Shown: positions 9,826-19,006 of the stretch, piece by piece
How the letters are laid out: each line of letters begins with the position of its first letter
How positions within the stretch are numbered: the stretch's first letter is position 1
NCBI RefSeq assembly: GCF_008579165.1
Contig: NZ_BKCN01000002.1
DNA from: Iodidimonas nitroreducens
GTDB lineage: Bacteria > Pseudomonadota > Alphaproteobacteria > Sphingomonadales > Rhodothalassiaceae
Length of the DNA: 64,000 bases
Direction: 5' to 3' (one strand)
Notes under the pieces: generated by a model
Told to the model about the DNA's origin: nothing
The model's database searches: none
The model's input: the letters and a program-made list of their open reading frames with translations, nothing else
Made by a program: the position numbers and the translations under genes

Positions 9826-10205
9826 TCCAAAGCCCCTTTCTTCCATTCATAGATGAACCCGACGGTCAAAATCCCTAAGAATCCCATCATCGACCAGAAG
9901 CCATAAAGGCCAATATCCCCAAGCGCCACCGCCCAGGGAAACAGAAACGCCACTTCCAGATCGAAAATGATGAAGAGGATCGCAACGAGATAAAAACGCA
10001 CGTCAAATTGTGAGCGCGAATCCGAAAAAGGAGCAAAGCCCGATTCATAAGCCGAAAGCTTTTCACCATCGGGATGCTGTTCCGCAAGGAACCATGCAGC
10101 GCCCACGAAAATAACCGAAAAAGCGATGGCCACGCCCAAAAAGATGAGGATTGGCAGATAGTTCAACAAATAGGTTTCCACGGAACGCTCCGTAAAGAGA
10201 TCCAA
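9816..10205 (-). CDS. nuoA: NADH-quinone oxidoreductase subunit A
   Basis: NuoA is a three-helix membrane subunit at the junction of the two arms. The 129-residue protein has an N-terminal helix (YLPILIFLGVAIAFSVIFV), the conserved loop YESGFAPFSDSRSQFDVRFY, and two C-terminal helices with the family signature LFIIFDLEVAFLFPWAV. It is the first gene of the operon. The 263 bases upstream to tRNA-Asp should contain the promoter, but I cannot name a clear -35/-10 pair there. Confidence 0.97.
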   Translation of the reverse strand: MDLFTERSVETYLLNYLPILIFLGVAIAFSVIFVGAAWFLAEQHPDGEKLSAYESGFAPFSDSRSQFDVRFYLVAILFIIFDLEVAFLFPWAVALGDIGLYGFWSMMGFLGILTVGFIYEWKKGALEWE

Positions 10206-10468
10206 ATAGCCTCAGGCTTTAGCAGTATACCCAAGGCCCTTTGGTTTGAAGACAAGACCGCATCATGAAAGACGCGACGGTTGCGCTATAGCAAAGATGG
10301 GGCCGATTTCAAAGCCCGGCATATGCATAAAGGCATGTGAGGATCATAAAAAGAACAATCGACAGTCTTTGGGCCATTTGTCGCATCATTGTGAACAGAC
10401 AGTTCTGAGAACAATTCGCAATTATAATGGTAATATTGAGCGGAATGACCAAAATATAAATGGAAAAA

Positions 10469-10545
10469 TGGCGGGAGTGACGGGACTTGAACCCGCGGCC
10501 TCTGGCGTGACAGGCCAGCGCTCTAACCAACTGAGCTACACCCCC
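10469..10545 (-). tRNA. tRNA-Asp (anticodon GUC)
   Basis: The reverse complement folds as a complete cloverleaf: acceptor GGGGGTG pairs with CACTCCC (one G-U), anticodon arm CTGGC-CTGTCAC-GCCAG gives anticodon GTC, the T arm contains GTTCAAG, and the 3' CCA is encoded. The tRNA lies upstream of nuoA on the same strand. Confidence 0.97.
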
Positions 10546-10974
10546 GTTATCGCGTCGTGGCCGTTGAAATAGGCGGGGAATTGATCCCTGTCAACGCAAA
10601 TATCGCCTTCTTTTTCCAAATAAACTCTGATCGAGACGTCAGAGGCAGAATTCCTATCCTCCAAACAAGATGACCCTGCCCCATTCGCAAAAACACCCGA
10701 TCAAATCGTAAATTTAGTGTCAAAAAAACAACAATCCATCATATTTAACCAGCCCGGCATGGGCAAATCTTGCATTCACTGCAAGAAAAGCTTAACAAGC
10801 TTTCAGTTTCTTGGTTGGGGAGGAGCACCTTTTCACGATCCGGTTTGCAGGCGGCTGAGGCTTTGAGAACAATCACTGAAGCATCTGGCTTCAGATACCA
10901 TATCCTTCTTCATGAGCCGATAATGGCCGGTTGAAGGACAAGATGGTCTCAAATATGACCGGACAAAGGTTGCT

Positions 10975-11014
10975 CAAAAAGGCGGAGGGATGCAGGGGCA
11001 TGTCTCCGCCTTAT
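10975..11014 (-). terminator. Rho-independent terminator of the 153-aa membrane protein gene
   Basis: A nine-base-pair stem is formed by 11004-11012 and 10979-10987 (AAGGCGGAG with CTCCGCCTT), followed in minus-strand direction by a T run. It begins only a few bases after the stop codon of the gene at 11018-11479. T-rich sequence on the other side too (11013-11019) means it could also stop plus-strand transcription. The remaining gene-free DNA between tRNA-Asp and this hairpin (10546-10974) shows no gene I can support. Confidence 0.85.
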
Positions 11015-11017
11015 TTT

Positions 11018-11479
11018 TTAAGCGCGTGCCTTTAAAAACGTAAAGGCAAGGGCAAAGATCAGCGCCGAGATCAGCATCCCCGAAATCAGCAGGCCGGTCA
11101 TTTTATCAAGGGCCATGGGGAGCAAATCCGGCAGGCTGGCGGCCAGGGCTGCCACGACCCCCACCAGGATGGCAGGCCGGCGGTGCATCAGGCGAAAGAC
11201 GGCGAATGGCAACAGCAATTCCACCAACGCCGCCACAAGCCACAGGAAGCCCCAGCTCTGCTCGAACCAGGCCGCCACATATTGCGGCGTTTGCACCATG
11301 AAAACGATAATATCCATGGATTGCCGCACGGCTGTTCCCAATGGGACCTGATTGCCATAAATCAGCCCCAGCCAAAAGCCGATGCCATTGACCGCCAGAA
11401 TGATCAAAAGACTGAACAGGCCCAAGCGCATCATCGAAGCGCCTTTGGCGGTGCGGCTCATTTTTGGTATTGCATCCAT
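11018..11479 (-). CDS. small integral membrane protein of unknown function
   Basis: I do not recognise this 153-residue protein. It has four likely transmembrane segments (around residues 19-42, 76-93, 103-120 and 130-150), separated by short loops; the loop after helix 3 carries LPDLLPMALDKMTG. A short basic N terminus (KMSRTAKG) precedes the first helix. Internal ATG codons at residues 7, 16 and 17 are alternative starts. It has its own terminator directly downstream and tRNA-Val upstream, so it looks monocistronic. Codon use is like that of neighbouring genes, which supports it as real. Confidence 0.7.
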   Translation of the reverse strand: MDAIPKMSRTAKGASMMRLGLFSLLIILAVNGIGFWLGLIYGNQVPLGTAVRQSMDIIVFMVQTPQYVAAWFEQSWGFLWLVAALVELLLPFAVFRLMHRRPAILVGVVAALAASLPDLLPMALDKMTGLLISGMLISALIFALAFTFLKARA

Positions 11480-11629
11480 GAAATATCCCCTCGTGATCTG
11501 TGATTTTTGGCCGAATGGCGTACGCCCCTACTATAGGGATGGGCCGCCCATGGCAAAGACACAGAAAGGTGAGGAGAGCCCAACGCCAACCAGGGTCAGA
11601 ATTTCATGAACGCTGCTTGTTGAAAGCGA

Positions 11630-11706
11630 TGGTGGGCGGTGACAGTCTCGAACTGCCGACCCTCTCGGTGTAAACGAGATGCTCTACCAACTGAGCTAAC
11701 CGCCCC
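11630..11706 (-). tRNA. tRNA-Val (anticodon UAC)
   Basis: The reverse complement shows acceptor GGGGCGG with matching CCGCCCA end, D arm GCTCAGTTGGTAGAGC, anticodon arm TCTCG-TTTACAC-CGAGA with anticodon TAC, and T loop TTCGAGA; the CCA end is encoded. A tRNA-Val after hupB is a familiar alphaproteobacterial arrangement. Confidence 0.97.
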
Positions 11707-11777
11707 GATCCATGGATCAGTTCATCGCTGATGACGTGCATAGCGCCGGATGATCCATAAGACAAGAGCTGATGCAC

Positions 11778-11818
11778 ATAAAAAACGGCCGCTCACATTG
11801 CTGCAAACGGCCGTTTTC
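11778..11818 (-). terminator. Rho-independent terminator after hupB
   Basis: Inverted repeat 11782-11791 and 11808-11817 (AAAACGGCCG with CGGCCGTTTT) with a T run on the minus-strand 3' side, about 30 bases downstream of the hupB stop codon. Confidence 0.88.
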
Positions 11819-11848
11819 GGATTCAAATCCCCTTTGAACGGGATCCGA

Positions 11849-12121
11849 TCAGTTCACCGCATCCTTCAGCTGTTTACCAGCTTTGAATTTGGGTTGTTTG
11901 GACGCAGCAATGGCAATCGGTTCACCCGTGCGTGGGTTACGGCCCTGCGACGCAGCGCGATGTGCAATCGAGAAGGTACCGAATCCGACCAGACGGACTT
12001 CGTCACCCTTGGACAGGGCACCGGAGATGCTGGAAAAAACGGCGTCGACGGCTTTCGTCGCATCCGCTTTCGAAATATCGGCCGCCTCAGCGACATTCGC
12101 GATCAGTTCGTTCTTATTCAA
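11849..12121 (-). CDS. hupB: HU-family DNA-binding protein
   Basis: HU is a histone-like dimer that bends and compacts DNA. The 90-residue protein has the usual length, starts MNKNELIANVAEAADISKADA, and carries the family core VRLVGFGTFSIAHRAASQGRNPRTGEPI with the flexible beta arm and its Pro. It lies downstream of lon with lon's own terminator between them, and it is followed by a strong terminator, so it is probably transcribed from its own promoter in 12122-12200. Confidence 0.97.
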   Translation of the reverse strand: MNKNELIANVAEAADISKADATKAVDAVFSSISGALSKGDEVRLVGFGTFSIAHRAASQGRNPRTGEPIAIAASKQPKFKAGKQLKDAVN

Positions 12122-12201
12122 GGTTTACCCCCTCGTTGCTGTTGTGAGGTTCCTCCGTGAGTCAGCGAGACGGAGTTTAATGCGGCCTTGGAAGGCCTGT
12201 C

Positions 12202-12231
12202 AAAAAGAAAACCGCAGGAGTCTGCGGTTTT
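12202..12231 (-). terminator. Rho-independent terminator after lon
   Basis: Inverted repeat 12208-12217 and 12222-12231 (AAAACCGCAG with CTGCGGTTTT) with a short loop, followed on the minus strand by TTTTTG. It lies 47 bases past the lon stop codon. Confidence 0.85.
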
Positions 12232-12278
12232 CCACAAGTTAAATAAAGAAAGAGAGGCGATCACGCCATATTTCTGTC

Positions 12279-14686
12279 TTAATGGGTCACGGTGGCTTCC
12301 GGATGCTGCTCTGCATCATCAGAAGCTACGGCTTTGATCGCATTGGCTTTTTCTTCATCCTCATCGGTCCACTCAATGGGAACGAGGGGGCGAATGAGCG
12401 CCGCACGCAAAACTTCATCCACATGCGACACCGGCATGATTTTCAACCCTTTTTTGACGTTATCCGGGATTTCCGCCAGGTCTTTTTCATTTTCAGCCGG
12501 AATCAGCACAGTCTTGATCCCTGCCCGCAAAGCCGCCAAAAGCTTTTCCTTCAGGCCACCAATCGGCAACACCCGGCCCCGCAAGGTCACTTCGCCGGTC
12601 ATGGCGATATCGCGACGCACGGCAATGCCGGTCAACACCGATACGATCGATGTCACCATCGCCACACCGGCCGATGGCCCGTCCTTGGGCGTGGCCCCTT
12701 CGGGCACATGCACATGGATGTCGCTTTTTTCAAAAACCGTTGCTTCACGCCATAGCTGGCCGCCCGGCTATGCACAAAAGACCGCGCCGCCTGAATCGAT
12801 TCCTGCATCACCGAGCCAAGCTTGCCCGTGGTGAGTATCCGACCCTTGCCTCGAGTGGTCACGGCCTCGATAGAGAGGATTTCGCCGCCCACCTCGGTCC
12901 AGGCAAGGCCCGTGGTCAAGCCAACCTGATCTTCGACTTCTGCCTGGCCATAGCGATAGCGCTTGATCCCGGCATAATTGCCGACATTCTGCGCCGTGAC
13001 CTGAACCCGCTTGCGCTTGCCTTCAACGATTTCCTTCACCGCCTTGCGCATCAAGCGGGCCAGCATGCGTTCCAAACTCCGCACCCCGGCTTCACGGGTA
13101 TAATAGCGGATCAGATCCCGCAAAGCGCCATCGGAAATCGACCATTCCGCCCGCCTCAGACCATGATCCTTCACTTGTTTGGGGATCAGATGGCGCTTGG
13201 CGATTTCGAGCTTTTCATCTTCAGTATAGCCCGAAAGATGAATGATTTCCATGCGATCAAGCAAGGGCTGCGGCATGCTCAGGCTATTGGCCGTGGTCAC
13301 GAACATCACATCCGACAGATCATAATCCACTTCCAGATAATGATCATTGAAATGCGAATTCTGCTCGGGATCAAGCACTTCAAGCAGGGCCGAGGCCGGA
13401 TCGCCCCGGAAATCCTGCCCCATCTTGTCGATTTCATCGAGCAGGAACAAAGGATTGGCCGAGCCGGCCTTTTTCATATTCTGCATCACCTTACCGGGCA
13501 TGGACCCGATATAGGTGCGGCGATGACCGCGAATTTCGGCCTCATCCCGCACACCGCCCAGGCTGAAGCGAATGAAATTCCGCCCTGTGGCTTTGGCGAT
13601 GGAGCGGCCTAGAGAGGTTTTGCCCACGCCCGGCGGGCCCACAAGGCACAGAATTGGCCCCTTGATCTTATTGGCGCGCTGCAAAACGGCCAGATATTCA
13701 ACGATCCGTTCCTTCACCTTATCCAGACCATAATGATCTGCATCAAGGATCTGTTCAGACCAGCCGATATCCTTCTTCACCCGTGTGCGCTTGCCCCAGG
13801 GCATGCCCAGAACCCAATCGAGATAATTGCGCACCACTGTCGCTTCCGCCGACATGGGGCTCATGGATTTGAGCTTTTTCAGTTCGGAAATGCACTTTTC
13901 CCGCGCTTCCTTGCTCAGCTTGGTTTCAGCGATCCGCTTTTCCAGATCGGCCGTTTCCTCACGGCTTTCATCGGTTTCGCCCAGTTCCTTCTGGATCGCC
14001 TTCAATTGTTCATTGAGATAATATTCGCGCTGGGTCTTTTCCATCTGGCGCTTGACCCGGCCACGGATTTTTTTCTCGACCTGCAAGACGCCAATCTCGC
14101 CTTCCATGAAGGCATAGACCTTTTCCAGCCGATCTGTGATCGCATGGGTAGATAAAAGATCCTGCTTATCGGCAATCTTCAAAGCCAGATGCGATGCCAC
14201 CGTATCGGCAAGCTTTGAGGGATCATCGATCTGATTGGCGGACACCAGAACTTCGGGGGCGATTTTTTTGTTCAATTTGACATAATGTTCAAATTGCGAA
14301 ATCACCGACCGCTTGAGCGCCTGCAATTCTTTTTCATTGCCGGGCACTTCTTCCACATCTTCGATGCTGGCTTCAAAAAACTCTTCATTATCGACAAAGC
14401 GCGTGATCCTGGCCCGGCCCGAGCCTTCGACCAGCACTTTGACCGTACCATCCGGCAGGCGCAGCAATTGCAGCACATTCGCCAATGTGCCCATTTCATA
14501 GATATCATCTGCCGATGGATCGTCTTCTCCGGCATTTTTCTGGGAGACAAGCAAAATGGGCCTGTCATCCTTCATGACCTCTTCAAGGGCGCGAACGCTT
14601 TTCTCGCGGCCCACAAACAAAGGCACGATCATGTGCGGGAATACAACGATGTCTCGCAAAGGCAGGACAGGATAGGTCTTGTCCAT
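12279..14686 (-). CDS. lon: ATP-dependent endopeptidase La (Lon), one-base frameshift in the protease domain
   Basis: Lon is a cytosolic AAA+ serine protease that removes misfolded and regulatory proteins. The N-terminal substrate-binding domain (LPLRDIVVFPHMIVPLFVGR) is followed by the AAA+ module with Walker A GPPGVGKTS and Walker B FLLDEIDKM, and by the protease domain with the Ser in KDGPSAG and the Lys in PIGGLKEKLLAA. The frame breaks after AASYGVK near 12743; the expected TVFEKSDIHVHVPEG resumes one frame over. One restored base gives about 802 residues, the normal length. The gene order clpX-lon-hupB is conserved. The break is likely an assembly error. Confidence 0.94.
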
Positions 14687-14804
14687 GCAATGGTTCCGAT
14701 CTTGTTAAAAACCTGATTTCAATGGACGCCTGCGCCACAAAATCAATGATGAACACAGGCTAGCCAAAGGACTTATCTTTGAAATAGCGATCCTGCCCAA
14801 CCTT

Positions 14805-16103
14805 TCAAGACCTGTGAGTGTCTTTCAAGGATTGGGGATCAGGCAGAGGTCCCCGCTTCGTCACGACGCTCGGCATAAATGAATAACGCTTGGCGCCTGA
14901 TGTCACCACATCGCCATTGATCACCACTTCCTCCACCCCTTCGAGCGAGGGAAGATCAAACATCGTCTCGAGCAGGATATCTTCCATAATCGAGCGCAAA
15001 CCGCGTGCCCCCGTTTTCCGGGCGATGGCACGCTTTGCCACACTGCGGCAGGCATCATCGGTAAAGGTGAGGGCCACATCTTCCATTTCAAACAAACGCT
15101 GATACTGCTTTAAAAGCGCGTTTTTCGGTGTGGAGAGGATTTCGATGAGGGCATCCTCATCCAGATCCTCAAGGGTGGCAATCACGGGAACACGGCCAAC
15201 GAATTCAGGAATCAAACCAAATTTCAACAGATCTTCCGGCTCTGCATGCATCAGCAATTCACCGACCGAACGATCTTCAGGGGAGGAAACCTTGGCCCCG
15301 AAGCCCATCGATTTGCCCTGCATCCGGGATGAAACGATCCGATCAAGACCGGCGAAAGCGCCGCCGCAGATGAACAGGATATTGGTGGTATCCACCTGCA
15401 GGAATTCCTGCTGCGGATGCTTCCTGCCCCCTTGGGGTGGCACGCTGGCAACCGTGCCTTCCATGATCTTCAGCAGCGCCTGCTGCACACCTTCCCCCGA
15501 AACATCGCGGGTGATGGATGGATTGTCGGATTTGCGGCTGATCTTATCCACTTCATCGATATAAACGATGCCGCGCTGCGCCCGCTCCACATTATAATCG
15601 GCGGATTGCAAAAGTTTCAGGATGATATTTTCAACATCCTCACCCACATAGCCCGCTTCCGTCAGCGTGGTGGCATCGGCCATGGTAAAGGGCACATCCA
15701 GAATACGCGCCAAAGTCTGGGCCAGCAGGGTTTTGCCACAACCCGTGGGCCCTACCAGCAGGATATTGGATTTCGACAATTCCACATCCGAACTTTTGGC
15801 GGCATGGTTCAGGCGCTTATAATGATTATGCACGGCCACAGAAAGAACGCGCTTGGCCTTGGGCTGACCGATCACATAATCATTGAGCACATCCAGAATT
15901 TCTTGTGGGGTTGGCACCCCATCACTGGATTTGGCAATGCCCGATTTACTTTCTTCACGGATGATATCCGTACACAACTCAACGCATTCATCACAGATGA
16001 AAACCGTTGGCCCTGCAATCAGCTTACGCACCTCATGCTGGCTCTTCCCACAGAAAGAACAGTACAAGGTATTTTTGGAATCTCCGCCACTCAATTTCGT
16101 CAT
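14805..16103 (-). CDS. clpX: ATP-dependent Clp protease ATP-binding subunit ClpX
   Basis: ClpX is the AAA+ unfoldase that feeds substrates to ClpP. The 432-residue protein has the N-terminal zinc-binding domain with Cys15, Cys18, Cys37 and Cys40, Walker A GPTGCGKT near residue 118, Walker B IVYIDEVDKI, and the ClpP-docking IGF-type loop region. The length and start (MTKLSGGDSKNTLYCSFCGK) match the family. It lies 218 bases downstream of clpP on the same strand. Confidence 0.98.
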   Translation of the reverse strand: MTKLSGGDSKNTLYCSFCGKSQHEVRKLIAGPTVFICDECVELCTDIIREESKSGIAKSSDGVPTPQEILDVLNDYVIGQPKAKRVLSVAVHNHYKRLNHAAKSSDVELSKSNILLVGPTGCGKTLLAQTLARILDVPFTMADATTLTEAGYVGEDVENIILKLLQSADYNVERAQRGIVYIDEVDKISRKSDNPSITRDVSGEGVQQALLKIMEGTVASVPPQGGRKHPQQEFLQVDTTNILFICGGAFAGLDRIVSSRMQGKSMGFGAKVSSPEDRSVGELLMHAEPEDLLKFGLIPEFVGRVPVIATLEDLDEDALIEILSTPKNALLKQYQRLFEMEDVALTFTDDACRSVAKRAIARKTGARGLRSIMEDILLETMFDLPSLEGVEEVVINGDVVTSGAKRYSFMPSVVTKRGPLPDPQSLKDTHRS

Positions 16104-16321
16104 CAGACTTCCTTAAGTCTCCATTTGAACCATCATCGTAGAACAGCCCGTGACCGTGCAGCAACAGCTTTTCTGCTCAATCAACCATCGCAGCCTTCTT
16201 GGGTTCTCAATCTGGTTCTCGTCGGCAAAAAACAGGCCCCATATCAACACATTCTAAACGAACATTTCTTGCTGTAGGCTTAAAATGGCATCAACTGCCA
16301 ATCATGAAGATGAAAACCGCC

Positions 16322-16948
16322 TCATTTATCCGGATCATCAGGCCGTTTGAGCAAGACTTCATCAACGATCCCCCAATCCTTGGCTTCTTCAGCGCTCATC
16401 CAGCGATCGCGATCAAGAGCTTTTTCAACCTCATCGAGGGTCTGGCCGGTATGGGTCACATAGATATTGTTTAAACGCTCGCGCAATTTGATAATTTCGC
16501 GGGCTTGAATTTCAATATCTGTGGCCTGCCCCCGAAACCCGCCGGATGGCTGATGCACCATCACCCGGGCATTGGGCAAACAATAACGCATGCCTTTTTC
16601 ACCGGCACACATCAAAAGCGAACCCATGGAGGCCGCCTGACCGATACACAAGGTTGCAACCTTTGGACGAATATACTGCATCGTATCATAAATGGCGAGG
16701 CCGGAACTGACCACCCCACCGGGGGAATTGATATAAAATGAGATGTCTTTTTTCGGATTATCCGCTTCCAGATAGAGAAGCTGGGCAACGATCAGGCTGG
16801 AAATATTATCTTCAACCTGCCCGGTAAGAAAAATAATCCGTTCTTTCAACAGACGGGAATAAATATCAAAAGCCCGTTCGCCACGATTCGTCTGCTCCAC
16901 CACCATCGGCACGAGCTGACTTGTGAACTGATCCACGATATCGACCAT
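16322..16948 (-). CDS. clpP: ATP-dependent Clp protease proteolytic subunit
   Basis: ClpP forms the two-ring proteolytic barrel used with ClpX. The 208-residue protein shows the catalytic triad: Ser107 in GQAASMGS, His132 in VMVHQPSGG, and Asp181 in DRDRWMSAEEA. The N-terminal VPMVVEQTNRGERAFDIYSRLL is standard. It sits between tig and clpX, an order shared widely in bacteria, so the three genes may be partly cotranscribed. Confidence 0.98.
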   Translation of the reverse strand: MVDIVDQFTSQLVPMVVEQTNRGERAFDIYSRLLKERIIFLTGQVEDNISSLIVAQLLYLEADNPKKDISFYINSPGGVVSSGLAIYDTMQYIRPKVATLCIGQAASMGSLLMCAGEKGMRYCLPNARVMVHQPSGGFRGQATDIEIQAREIIKLRERLNNIYVTHTGQTLDEVEKALDRDRWMSAEEAKDWGIVDEVLLKRPDDPDK

Positions 16949-17077
16949 ATGCGCTAAACTCCCGTCGTCCTGATCATCAAAAACTAAATATCACGCAGTA
17001 TTGCGAGTTAAAAAGGCCGCGGCAAGCCCATGTGCTCCCGCGGCCTTCATTCTGCATCAAAAAGCAGATGGCAAGGC

Positions 17078-18638
17078 TCAGGCGCCTGCATCATCCTTTG
17101 CCGAAGCCGCCTTTTTAGGGGCTGCTTTCTTTGCCGCTGCTTTTTTGGCTGGTGCTTTCTTGGTCGCCGGCTCTTTGGCTTGGGTCTTTTCCCCGTCATC
17201 AGCGGATTTCGCCGCCGATTTCTTTGACCCGGCTTTTTTTTCGGAAGCCTTTTTGCCAGCCGCCTTTTTACCGTTATCGGCTTCTTCGGCTTCGGCCTCT
17301 TCTTCCTCGCGAACGGCTTTACGCAGATCTTCAAGGCTCATTTCAATGTCATCGAGATCAGCCATTTCGAGAATGAAATCAACACTTTATCTTCGTATAA
17401 AGGGGCCCGAAGCTGCGCCAAAGCCTGCTCATTCTTGGTATAGAATTCAAAGACTTCGCGTTCCTGACCGGGATAACGACGGGCTTCTTCAGCCACGCGG
17501 CGCATCAGCTCATCCCGATTGATCTCGATCTTATTGGCCATCCCCAATTCGGAAAGCAACAGACCCAAGCGCACCCGACGTTCCGCAATATCGCGATAAT
17601 CCTTGCGATCCTCTTCGCTTTCCGGCTCATCCTGCCGGCCAGATCTTCTTCGGTTGCTTCACCGCTCATGATGGCATCGCGTTTGATCTGGCCCCAGATA
17701 TCGCGATATTCAAGATCGACCATGCCCTGGGGCACGGCAAAATCATAAGCATCAGCAAGCTTATCGAGCAAAGCCCGCTTGACCTTCGCCCGGCTCAGGG
17801 CCTTTGCTTCCTGCTCAAGCTGGGTTTTCAAGGCGTCTTTCAAGGCATCAAGCCCTTCAAGGCCGAAATTCTTGGCAAAATCATCGTCGATTTTGGCCTC
17901 GGCAGGCTTTTTCACCTCTTTGACCGAAACCTTGAACTGCGCCGGCTTGCCCGACAGATCATCGCGGCCATAATTCTCCGGGAAGGTGACATCGACTGTC
18001 AGATCATCACCGGCTTTCGCGCCCGCAAGCTGATCTTCAAAGCCGGGAATGAACTGGCCCGAGCCAAGCTCAAGCTGCACATCATCGCCCTTCCCGCCTT
18101 CAAATTCCGTGCCTTCAACCGAGCCGACAAAATCGATGATCACTGCATCACCGGTTTTTGCCTTATAGGTTTTGGCGGCGGCTTCAAAGCTTTTCGATTG
18201 CCCGGCCAGGGTTTGGAGGGCGGCATCGATATCGGCATCGGATGGGCTGGCCACCAGACGATCCAAGGCAGGTGCCTTGAAATCCGAAGTATCGACATCG
18301 GGCAGGATTTCCGCCGAAACGGTAAAATCAAAGCCCGCATCCGCTTCCACATCACCCACCTTGATGCTGGGTTGAAGGGCTGGCCTGATCTTGCGCTCGC
18401 GGAACAAGGCATCGGTGCTTTCCCGCACCGTTTCCTCGATCGCCTGCCCACGGGCAGCCTCCCCATGCAGCTTTTTCAAAAGCGCCAAGGGTGTTTTGCC
18501 GGGGCGGAAGCCCTTCATCCGCACTTTGGTGCGCAGATCATCCAATATTTTCTGAACCCGCTGGTCGAGATCGGTCTTTTCAACCGTGATCTTATATTCC
18601 CGCGATAGTCCTTCAGTCTTTATTTCATCGATTTGCAT
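17078..18638 (-). CDS. tig: trigger factor, two one-base frameshifts; Ala/Lys-rich tail
   Basis: Trigger factor is the ribosome-bound chaperone and prolyl isomerase. Frame 1 covers the ribosome-binding domain (with KMRMKGFRPGKTPLALLKKL-like signature split as VRMKGFRPGKTP) and the FKBP-like domain (GDAVIIDFVG, then SGQFIPGFEDQL). Near 17635 the frame shifts and the C-terminal chaperone domain continues (DELMRRVAEEARRYPG, EFYTKNEQALAQLRAP). Near 17383 it shifts again into DIEMSLEDLRKAVREEEEAEAE and a basic tail of repeated KKA/AAK units. Each shift is repaired by one G. The restored length is about 520 residues, longer than the E. coli protein because of the tail. Confidence 0.92.
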
Positions 18639-18680
18639 GCGCTCACTCGTGGCCTATGGGTGACCATCTCACTTGTCTAA

Positions 18681-18767
18681 TGGTGCGGGCGAAGGGACTT
18701 GAACCCCCACGTCCTCTCGGACACCAGAACCTAAATCTGGCGCGTCTACCAGTTCCGCCACGCCCGC
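18681..18767 (-). tRNA. tRNA-Leu (anticodon UAG)
   Basis: An 87-base class II tRNA on the minus strand: acceptor GCGGGCG pairs with CGCCCGC, anticodon arm CCAGA-TTTAGGT-TCTGG with anticodon TAG, a long variable arm (GTCCGAGAGGAC), T loop TTCAAGT, and an encoded CCA end. It sits just downstream (in minus-strand sense) of the nnr gene and just upstream of tig. Confidence 0.97.
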
Positions 18768-19006
18768 TGGTGAAAACTCATCGCTTCATACCCGTTAAAT
18801 CCCGGAGCACAAAACGCTTTCGCATCCCGACCGGCGCATTTGCGTTCCGTAAACGCATGCGCCCTTGGAAAGCTTTCACATCAAACGCACTGGCCGGTGC
18901 GGCAGATTGGCGCTTCCTTAGCACAGGCTGTTCAGGAAAAACCAGCCCGATTCCATAAACGCGATAAACTGATTGCAGGCATCCCCCCAGATCAGCGCTG
19001 GAAAGG

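Noticed and set aside
10309..10530. 73-codon frame through tRNA-Asp
   Set aside because: It reads through a tRNA gene; only a 26-residue hydrophobic end lies outside it, which is too little to support.
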